From Acetobacteraceae bacterium (GTDB lineage Bacteria > Pseudomonadota > Alphaproteobacteria > Acetobacterales > Acetobacteraceae), in the NCBI GenBank assembly GCA_947476855.1, contig CANJSR010000022.1, forward strand, positions 1-21,513: a DNA stretch of 21,513 nt, in the 5' to 3' direction. The notes under the pieces are model-generated. The model made no database searches, had not been told where the DNA came from, and worked only from the letters and a program-made list of their open reading frames with translations. Below are positions 12,001-16,181 of the stretch, in pieces. The first letter of the stretch is position 1; each line of letters opens with the position of its first letter. The translations under genes were made by a program, and so were the position numbers.

Positions 12001-15000
12001 GCCCTCGGCGCCTCCTCCGACCTGCTGGCGAACAATGGGGACATCACCGCGATCACCAACAGCAATGGCGGGGCGATCTCCCTGACGTCGGCCCAGGTGC
12101 TCGCGAGCGGCGTCAACGACGGCGCGGGGTCGGTGCTGTCCAAGGTCACCGGCGGCTCGCTGGTCGTCACCGGGGTCGCGGTGGCCGACATCGATACCGT
12201 CCTCGGCCTGGGGGTCGCCCCCGCGTCGATCACGATCATCGACACGGCGGCCCACATCCAGGCTGACCTGATCCTCGGCGGGTCCTCCGACATTCTCGCC
12301 AATCTCGGCGATATCACCGCCATCACCGTCAGTCCGGCCGGCACGATCACCCTGACCATGGCGCAGGTCACCGCCACGGGCGTGAATGACGGCGACGGTT
12401 CCGCCTTCGACCTGATGTCGGGCGTCACGCTCGCCATCAGCGACGCCGCGATCGCCGATCTCGGGACGCTCATGGCCCTGGACGTCAGGCCGGATGATAT
12501 CAAGATCGTCGACACGACCGCGAACATCATCGCCGACTTCAGCGGCGCCGCGGATATGGGTGTGCACGCCTCGTACATCTCGTCGGTGAAGCCCACCGAG
12601 AGCACGATCACCGTCACGGATGCGACGACCATCTTCAACGGGCTTGTCGGCATCGGGAGCTTTGACGAGAGCGCCCTGACCATCACCGGGACCGCCGCGG
12701 CCCTGCTGACGGCACACGGCGCGGTGCCCGCCATGCTGACCGCCGCGCTTGCGGTCACCATGTCGAACAACCCGGCCGGGCTGACGGCGGCACAGGCGAC
12801 CACGCTGTCCGGCATCCTGGATGCGACGCTGGGCGGCGGCCAGACGATGGCCGTGGCCGATACGATCTCCAACCTGCTGAACGAGGCCAACGCCGCCGGT
12901 ATCGACCTGGCGACCACGGTGGAACTCAGCGGGGCGACGACCACGACGGCGGCGCTCGCGACCGAACTGGTGGCGATCGAGGACTTCAACGTTGCGGCCC
13001 AGGCGATCACGATCGTCGACACCGTGGCCAACATCCTGGACAACGCGAATGCGGCGGGTATCGTGGCGGCAACCACGGTGAACCCGTCCGCCAACATCAC
13101 GGTGACGGCGGCGCAACTGACGGCGCTGGACGCGATCGCGGCCTTCGCCGGCGGCGCGCAGACGATCACGGTGCAGGACACGGCGGCAAACATCCTGGCG
13201 CTATCTCAGGGCAATCTGAGCCTGGCCGACATCGTCCGGGTCGCCGACACCTCGGCCAATGTCAGCGGCAGCCTCAACACGCTGCGGAGCACGGTGACGG
13301 ACAACGCCCACACACTCGTCATTGCGCTGTCGGATGGGGTCAACGGCACCCCGACCATCACCACGACGGCGGTGACCTATTCCGCCAACGCGGCGGTGAT
13401 CGACGCGATCACCACCACCGGCGCGGTGCGGGTCATCGGCACGGCGGCGCAGATCGCGGCGATCGCCTCGACCCTGGCGAACGACGCGACCGTGGATGAG
13501 GTCTATGTCACCGACACAGCTGCGAACATCCTGTCCAACCTGACGACGCTGAACACGATCGGGGCCAAGTTCTCCCAGGCCACGCTGACCGACAACGTCA
13601 TCAATGCCAGTGAAATCGCGGGCCTGCTCGAAATCCCCAACCTGGCCGCATCGAACCTGACGGTATCGGACAGTGGCGCGCAGATCGCGGCCGCCATCGC
13701 GGCGGCGGACAGTGACGGGCTGGTGTTCATCAACAGCCTGGATATCGAACTTTCTGAGGACTCGGTCATCACGGCGGCCGATGCCCTCGCCCTGCAGGGC
13801 CTGACGAACCTGGACAAGAACGGCCACACGCTGAAGGTCTGGGACTCGGCGGCGAACCTGATCGACACCATCGACGGCTACCTCGCCGCGGTGAACGATC
13901 CGTCCATCGACGCCGTCCATCTGAAGACGGTCGCCGGTTCGGCCACCGTCTCTCCGGCGACCGCGGCAACGCTGCTTTCGATCAACAACTTCAGCAAGGA
14001 CAACCCGAACGCAACAACCAACAACCTGATCGTCTCCGGCTCCGCCGCGAATATCGAGGCGAACTACGCGACCCTCGACGCCAATGACTCGCTGATCAGC
14101 AGCGTGGTCGTGAACGCATCGGGCACGGTGACGGATGCCGTCTACACCCACCTGCTGAACCTGGGCGCGACCGCGGGGGGTGGCGTCAACCTGACGGTGC
14201 GCGACACGGCGGCCACCCTCGCGGCCAATGCTCCGGGCCACCTGGGCGGCAGCCCGAGCATCACGCCCACCACGTGGGCCCTGTCCGGCAGTGCCAGCGT
14301 GACGGCCGCCAACGCCGCCATCCTGGGCGGGCTGACAGGCTTCAGCGCCGGCAACTTCACGCTGACCCTGTCGGCGGCTGCTTCGGGTATGAGCGTGGCG
14401 AACGCCAACAAGATCGGCGCGCTGAGCAACGCGTTCCAGTTGGGTGGCCATACCATCCAGGTGGCCGGAGACGTCGCGACCGTGTCCGGATTGAGCAACA
14501 ACGCACGCCTAGTCGTGACCGCCAACATCACCGACACCTTTGCCAATGTCGCGACCCTGACGAACAACAGCAACCTGCTGGGCGGCACCATCACGATCAC
14601 CGACAGCTCGACGGTGACCGTGAACCAGGCCAGCGCCTTCCTGGACCTGCTGAAGGTGGGGAACAACCCGGGCATCCTCGCGGCCAGCGTGTTCTTCGGA
14701 AACAACGTCGCTTCGGTCACCGACACGTTCACCAACATCCAGACCCTGACCGGGTCGGGCGGCTGGACGGCGAACGCCAGCGTGCAGGACGACTTCAACC
14801 TGGTGGTCGCCGACAACGTCTCGACGCTGGTGAACGGGTCGAACACCGCGTCGCTGTCGTCGATGAACGCGACCACTTTCTCCTCCAACCAGTCGACCAC
14901 GGCCGCCAACGCCACGTCGCTGTTCAGCCTGAAAGATACGATCCACTTCGACCGGGGTTCCTATACGCTGACGATCTCCGACACCCCGACCAACCTGCTG

Positions 15001-16155
15001 AACGCGTCCTATGACAACGGCAAGGCCTTCGCCGACACTTGGCAACTGACCGGCAATGCCACGGTGGCGGCGCTGGATGCCGAGGCGCTGCTCGCCGAGG
15101 CGAAGTTCGTGCTCAATCACACGCTGACCGTTTCCGACACCTCGGACAGCCTGTTGGATGGTGTCCTGTCGCCGCTGATCAACGGCAGCGCCTACAAGGC
15201 GAGCATCCATGTGGAACTGTCCGGCGCCGAAACGCTGAATGCCCGCACGGCCGCGCGCCTGGTGGCCTTGCCCGGGTTCACCGACACCGACGATCTGAGC
15301 ATCCAGGACGGTGCGTCCTACCTGCTGAACCCGGCCAACCTCGCGGCCTTGAACCTCGCGAACACCGTGACGCTCGCCGGGGACGAGACCGCGTCGGCCC
15401 TGACCACCTACCGCCTGTCCGTCCTGCCGAACTTCACCCTGGGCTCCAACACGATCTACCTAGCGTCGAACGACTACGCGAACGCGGCCACGCTGACCGC
15501 GATCGCCAACTTCGATGATGGGTTCGACGACAACGGCAAGACGATCACCCTGACACAGAGCGCCCTGGCGCTGACGCCGACCCAGTATGCCGCGCTTGCC
15601 GATGAAACCATCGTGCTGAACGGTCATGCGGTGTCGGCGCTGGCAACGGGTGTCACTGTCAGCTCCACCGCCGGCACCGTGCATGTCACCGGCAACGGTG
15701 TCGATGGCGCCACGCTCAAGGTCTATGCGTCCGACGGGACGGTGCTGACGACGGTCAACGGCGCGGACGACAACTTCGACGTCACCGCGGATGTCAACGA
15801 CATCATCAACGGTGTCGTTGTCACGACGATCGTCGGCGGTGTGGCGGCATCGGGTGAATCGGCCCCGATCATCGGGCTGGAACGCACCGTGCTGACGGAT
15901 GAAGCCACCAACGCGAGCGCCACCTTCGCGGCTGACGGCGATATCCAGGTCGATACCGGTCAGTTCATCGACCTCTACACGACCACGACGGCGCCCGCCG
16001 ATCATGCCAATCCGATCCTGGTCTACGATCCGACCGGCCATACGCTTTCCATGCGTATCGACGATCACGGCTCCCTGACCCTGGTCACGCTTGGCACGGC
16101 GACCCATCCGCTGACGCTTGATCCGTCGGAAATCTACATCCGGCACTTCACCTGA
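82..16155 (+). CDS. Giant repetitive type I secretion substrate (adhesin / S-layer-like surface protein)
   Basis: This is an uninterrupted reading frame for 5357 residues, well over 500 kDa. I do not recognise a named family. The protein starts directly with the first repeat (ITIVDTPTNIA at about residues 18-28), with no Sec signal peptide or membrane segment. Residues to about 1985 carry irregular 51-61-residue repeats, 1986-4139 carry 24 units of about 90 residues, and 4140-5180 return to the first style. Residues 5190-5263 resemble a bacterial Ig-like domain (VDGATLKVYASDGTVL), and about 94 residues follow, ending EIYIRHFT. I find no cysteine and no GGxGxD calcium nonapeptide. The ATG at 82 is preferred over one at 37 because AGGGAAG lies 8 nt upstream and because the longer form would add the only cysteine. 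An ABC exporter and an HlyD adaptor follow immediately, so one-step type I export to the surface is inferred. An adhesin, S-layer or biofilm-matrix role is possible; the sequence does not decide which. Confidence 0.85.
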   Translation: MAIMTIDQALAASTATGITIVDTPTNIARGTLTASLLPRVTAFNMNANGATSPGDAKLLAGLGTLFSKNGFSLTVRGSVADLTNPLNATGLTLANTKAVFDTAANILAAATQTVITGANSVVMSASADVSLAGMIAFTTMPSFSVNPGAIITLADTAANLLAITNGQKRGALQAYKVAVDSTVTASTVLQVVALQNFSVATNVTLTVSDTLSALLAQGVVTELPAIGYLPRVVIRATDTTQALITGAQTIATLAGSVPTLRTQATDSATVTAAQLAILADLPNFTMAAGQEITVQDTAANLLAVSAGDAPFAQNATLSAAATLSTQQVVLLASRFGLDIATGSNLTISDTLATLATLASNLKALATAIILEDTAAHLVAANQIPSGVTAIRLLADNGTYTIAQIEALLGRVPQQVTMTVVGSEANPALRIADTLVNLVAARQMVAALSEDGPVAVTPTDNGGTVSAESAAILAGTPDFNPALFALSVSDTGAALSAVASEIFGRGFLAITVASGVFDGTAAQLLDETLAFSGGATARLASDVTVSAVEALALSALPGFAVGQDVDLIVSDHAGPLSNLANAAGLSLATAILLADDALIDAQQAGRLAALGSVFDTQDHAIAIASTLSELLALADSSALQAVNAWTGPVVLSAAATASAANATTLARFTHFESGPMTLMIQDTAAALLHMSQGESEPDAWPVLMVADSVVLSADAFVTAAQAATLGGLGARFGNGGHDLVVRDTPDALTVTRAWTPLAGEITGFELADQAQPWVVGAAQAATLAMLPNLDVGPGLSVVDTVSALLAPGAGAGLAPAGAVSLSADSTVTAAVATSLHAIQNFSAGGHDLIISDGAARLATLDQGTAAMATAIHLAGNSLVSVAQFITLRDLPNFSLEGRMLIVSDTAGNLLDLDGTDTMLIGITLLQGTASLTAAEATLLSDLPNFTGRPDRIAVVDTAANMLFWSNQEGDPDNWAGLLLAGSVTLSADAVVTAAHAATLAILGSRFSSGTHELTMRGTATELLDAENAPGLAIADVVSLADGPVTISTAQAMRLTSIDGFTKGNAVVTISDTADVLAFAGFDAGLALADHIQLSTATNLSVEDAVALVGTAPFQVNANAALTMTDSLVNLLRLGSTTLTHNNAMLQATPIILSDDTVATVAQLMALRALQQYNLNGAPFDRDGHDLILRDTGRRIAGFTPESNSAPTAYEMVGDATLNAAEATVLAGRTVDLGDNVLTIADTASQLLSSGNSAGLAIADMLMLSGNAVVTAASATALFADDRFWTGGRMLTVQDDVEALLDLSGEALLMSTVLQLVDSESIDAVELRGLARLGVKFDLDDNSLTVVDTAINLANLGVLELELAAHQTLGANATVSAAMAEELADLPDLALGDGVTLTIQDTVENLIELSQGARDLSTAQRLPTGAGVVLIVAEAADLADLPAFTNAGATIVVRDTIAHLAAAETEAWADVATSYEVVDSIGNIVANTSNQLLVQAASVTPSGDSTIDASTAAVLADTPDFDTGDMLLVVVDGPAAMAANVDAILEVATGARINQSAPITVAQADALVPLAGMLTFASGHQLNVVDTFANLSNVNNAEGLALADNVTILDTATALANAAVHDWGNLAPDYELSADATILAVVAAVLAGLGAHFSTGDQVLEVSDTANAVAGAMSSLNSLGVPVHVVDTAQAIGSQSSGLLTVTDLASVTLTDTGPLSAANAAGLHELADLLTGQPLGVADDATDVAANIVNLLDLGNNLGTVHVTDSAAAIGAVTGGQNPIQALGGHLAITLTDSAAVTAAVAADLLPVLANIADNTQLNVTDTAAALVAVASDLDDLGDLLGVVSISGTTVLTAALAVGLLPIEDHLGQNIQVSVNDTAANIAAQSSGLTTMLGESRISAITAPDSTAQQIVTNGGVLDSLGAHATILDSAANVNARLDALASYAEAGGVITAIVLSNGGTPAVTVSVAQLHSAADVLGLISSVFALHVSDTAAHIEADLANGPSSYILGVLQNIGEIIVSDAGDIELTVAQIEAAGVNDGTGSALDIMTGGTVTVTGATVDDVADLAAMGVVPDSILVSDTASAISADLATGGSDLVTHRALIDGIAISDNGTVSLTAARATASHVDDGAGSVMSKVTGGDFVVTAVAEADIEDILALAVAPDSIAVVDTAANLQANINDGGSTIRANLAAISGITVSPAGTITLTAAQAFSPDVDDGSGSALGKMTGVTLAVTQASIDQIVDLMALGVPPSSILLIDTAAHVQADLIAGNASAILAHLAEVDGIAVTPSGTVTLTAAQALATDVDDALALTTGVTLVVTGAAVAELDALMALVPAPSDITVTDTAAHIAADIAAGNASDLLANRGPLSALTVSDSDPITLTQSQVLATNVNDGAGSVLSHLTNGTLVVTGVDVAHIDAIAALPVAADSFSVSDTAANLAAALALGASSDILGNLGDITAITNSNAGAISLTAAQVLFSGVNDGAGSALSKVTGGSLVVTAVAVTDIDTIAALPVAPASITVSATAASIQSDLATAGTSNILEHLALISSITNSNTGAITLTAAQVVAAGVNDGAGSALSKVSGGSLVVTGVAVADIPAMLALGVPPASITVSDTAAHIEADFQAGAGSLILGNLGDITQITVSDNGAIAMTLTEWQFADINDGAGSAASLLSGGTLIVLDATVAEVATAAALPVTPDEIAVEDTAAHIQSNLALGGSSSLVINRALLSGVLNTDDGVITLTSAQVTTAHVNDGAGSVMSLVSGGSLVVTGVAVADIETILALPVAPGSITVSDTAAGLSVDIALGGSSDLLANNADITAITNSTAGTILLTSAQVRVAGVNDGAGSVLSKVTGGDLVVTGVAIVDIDLILALPVAPASITISDTAAQIAADLVLGGSSELVANNADITEITNSNGGVVTLTSAQVLAAGVNDGAGSVLSKMTGGSLIVTGVAVADIETILGLGVAPASITVSDTAAHIQADLVLGASSDILGNLSDITNLIVSDAGIVSLTLTQMQAAGVNDGAGSAAALLSGGTLRVTGITVAQIDTVVALPDVPDSATVSDTAANIASDIAAGGSSDLLANNAMIFAITNSNGGAVTLTSAQVQAAGVNDGAGSVLSKVTGGSLVVTGVAITDIETILALPVAPASISVSDTAAHIATDLALGGSSELLANNADITAITNSNGGAITLTSAQVLAAGVNDGAGSVLSKVTGGSLIVTGVAVADIDTILALGVAPASITISDTAAHIQADLALGGASDILGNLGDITSIVVSNAGVVSLSLAQMQATGVNDGAGSAAALLSGGTLRVTGITVAEIDTVVALPDVPDSATVSDTAANIASDIAAGGSSDLLANNAMIFAITNSNGGATTLTSAQVQAAGVNDGAGSVLSKVTGGSLVVTGVAVADIETVLGLGVAPASITVSDTAANIAADLALGGSSDLLANLGDITAITNSNAGAISLTSAQVQVAGVNDGAGSAMSKVTGGSLIVTGVAVADIDTILALDVSPASITISDTAAHIQADLALGGASEILAALGTITNIVASDAGVVSLTLTQMQAAGVNDGAGSAAALLSGGTLRVNGITVAQIDTVLAFPDVPDSATVSDTAANIASDIASGGSSDLLANNAMLFAITNSNGGAITLTSAQVRAVGVNDGAGSVLSKVTGGSLVVTGVAVADIETVLGLGVAPASITVSDTAANIAADLALGASSDLLTNLGDITAITNSNGGAITLTSAQVQVAGVNDGAGSAMSKVTGGSLIVTGVAVAEIDTILLLDVSPASITISDTAAHFQADLASGGASDILAALGTITSIVVSNAGVVSLSLAQMQVAGMNDGAGSAAALLSGGTLRVTGITVAQIDTVLAFPEVPDSATVSDTAANIASDIAAGGSSDLLANNAMIFAITNSNGGAITLTSGQVQAAGVNDGAGSVLSKVTGGSLVVTGVAVADIETVLGLGVAPASITVTGTAAAIATDLALGASSDLLANNGDITAITNSNGGAISLTSAQVLASGVNDGAGSVLSKVTGGSLVVTGVAVADIDTVLGLGVAPASITIIDTAAHIQADLILGGSSDILANLGDITAITVSPAGTITLTMAQVTATGVNDGDGSAFDLMSGVTLAISDAAIADLGTLMALDVRPDDIKIVDTTANIIADFSGAADMGVHASYISSVKPTESTITVTDATTIFNGLVGIGSFDESALTITGTAAALLTAHGAVPAMLTAALAVTMSNNPAGLTAAQATTLSGILDATLGGGQTMAVADTISNLLNEANAAGIDLATTVELSGATTTTAALATELVAIEDFNVAAQAITIVDTVANILDNANAAGIVAATTVNPSANITVTAAQLTALDAIAAFAGGAQTITVQDTAANILALSQGNLSLADIVRVADTSANVSGSLNTLRSTVTDNAHTLVIALSDGVNGTPTITTTAVTYSANAAVIDAITTTGAVRVIGTAAQIAAIASTLANDATVDEVYVTDTAANILSNLTTLNTIGAKFSQATLTDNVINASEIAGLLEIPNLAASNLTVSDSGAQIAAAIAAADSDGLVFINSLDIELSEDSVITAADALALQGLTNLDKNGHTLKVWDSAANLIDTIDGYLAAVNDPSIDAVHLKTVAGSATVSPATAATLLSINNFSKDNPNATTNNLIVSGSAANIEANYATLDANDSLISSVVVNASGTVTDAVYTHLLNLGATAGGGVNLTVRDTAATLAANAPGHLGGSPSITPTTWALSGSASVTAANAAILGGLTGFSAGNFTLTLSAAASGMSVANANKIGALSNAFQLGGHTIQVAGDVATVSGLSNNARLVVTANITDTFANVATLTNNSNLLGGTITITDSSTVTVNQASAFLDLLKVGNNPGILAASVFFGNNVASVTDTFTNIQTLTGSGGWTANASVQDDFNLVVADNVSTLVNGSNTASLSSMNATTFSSNQSTTAANATSLFSLKDTIHFDRGSYTLTISDTPTNLLNASYDNGKAFADTWQLTGNATVAALDAEALLAEAKFVLNHTLTVSDTSDSLLDGVLSPLINGSAYKASIHVELSGAETLNARTAARLVALPGFTDTDDLSIQDGASYLLNPANLAALNLANTVTLAGDETASALTTYRLSVLPNFTLGSNTIYLASNDYANAATLTAIANFDDGFDDNGKTITLTQSALALTPTQYAALADETIVLNGHAVSALATGVTVSSTAGTVHVTGNGVDGATLKVYASDGTVLTTVNGADDNFDVTADVNDIINGVVVTTIVGGVAASGESAPIIGLERTVLTDEATNASATFAADGDIQVDTGQFIDLYTTTTAPADHANPILVYDPTGHTLSMRIDDHGSLTLVTLGTATHPLTLDPSEIYIRHFT
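130..6036 (+). repeat. N-terminal zone of irregular 51-61-residue repeats
   Basis: These repeats lie within the giant gene. Each alternates two modules: a strand-plus-helix of the form hxLSxxxxVTAAxAxxLxxLPNF, and a second of the form LxVxDTAANLL followed by a variable loop. Examples starting at 2533, 2689, 2842 and 3025 give spacings of 52, 51 and 61 residues. DNA-level similarity between copies is low, so the zone is older or under less homogenising recombination than the central array. Around 5100-5900 the units become shorter and more irregular before the regular array begins. I estimate 30-40 units but did not count them all. Confidence 0.75.
6037..12498 (+). repeat. Central tandem array: 24 units of ~90 residues (270 bp)
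   Basis: The unit consensus contains SITVSDTAAHIAADLALG, then a loop, then GAITLTSAQVLAAGVNDGAGS, then GGSLVVTGVAVADIDTI and LALxVAPA. The landmark V(N/D)D ends at 6198, 6465, 6732, 7002, 7260 and then every 270 bp exactly to 12390. This gives 24 units, and the last 20 show no net insertion or deletion between landmarks. The first units are 267, 267, 270 and 258 bp apart. The array length, 6462 bp, equals 24 x 270 minus the 18 bp of these three shortfalls. All length changes are multiples of three, so the frame is kept. The unit reads as three strand-plus-helix submodules of roughly 30 residues, which suggests a solenoid fold (inference). Confidence 0.92.
8611..12390 (+). repeat. Higher-order 810-bp repeat (three 90-residue units) inside the central array
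   Basis: Copies occupy 8611-9420, 9421-10230, 10231-11040 and 11041-11850, with two thirds of a fifth at 11851-12390. Within each copy the first unit carries SVLSKVTGG..LVVTG, the second SKVTGGSLIVTG followed by SDTAAHIQADL or a close variant, and the third the distinctive SAAALLSGGTLRV and VPDSATVSDTAANIASDI. The AAALLSGG units sit at 9151, 9961, 10771 and 11581, exactly 810 bp apart. Copies three and four are the closest pair: 10261-10380 and 11071-11190 differ at only two of 120 bases. The array therefore appears to have grown recently by duplicating three-unit blocks, not single units. Confidence 0.9.
12499..15640 (+). repeat. C-terminal zone of irregular strand-helix repeats
   Basis: After the 90-residue array the protein returns to modules like those at the N-terminus, for example ITVTAAQLTALDAI followed by AQTITVQDTAANILALSQG near 13090-13215. 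Spacing is variable and asparagine and threonine become more common. The segment at about 14640-14940 departs furthest from the repeat pattern, with NN-, FF- and GW-containing stretches. DNA-level repetition is weak here. Confidence 0.65.
15649..15870 (+). other. Predicted Ig-like domain near the C-terminus of the giant protein
   Basis: Residues 5190-5263 read GTVHVTGNGVDGATLKVYASDG, then a short strand, then FDVTADVNDIINGVVVTTI and a final GESAPI. The pattern G-x-G-x-x-G-A-T-(L/V)-x-V-Y and the terminal S-A-P resemble the small bacterial Ig-like domains common in surface adhesins. This is a similarity by eye, not a profile match. The following 94 residues contain ILVYDPTGHTLSMRIDDHG and end LDPSEIYIRHFT. 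Type I signals are normally C-terminal, so they are the best candidate for the uncleaved secretion signal. Confidence 0.5.
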
Positions 16156-16181
16156 TACCGAAACTGAAACGGAATCGGTCC

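Noticed and set aside
6037..12498. CRISPR-like or non-coding satellite array suggested by the regular spacing.
   Set aside because: The 270-bp units are continuous coding sequence with an intact frame and amino-acid-level conservation. There are no short identical repeats separated by unique spacers.
1030..15210. Very long open frames on the minus strand and in other plus frames inside the giant gene, up to about 1417 codons (for example 3682-7935 and 8089-11445 on the minus strand).
   Set aside because: High GC content makes stops rare, and a 270-bp repeat divisible by three keeps an antisense frame open once one unit lacks stops. The products are arginine/glycine/aspartate- or serine/alanine-rich shadows with no family motifs.
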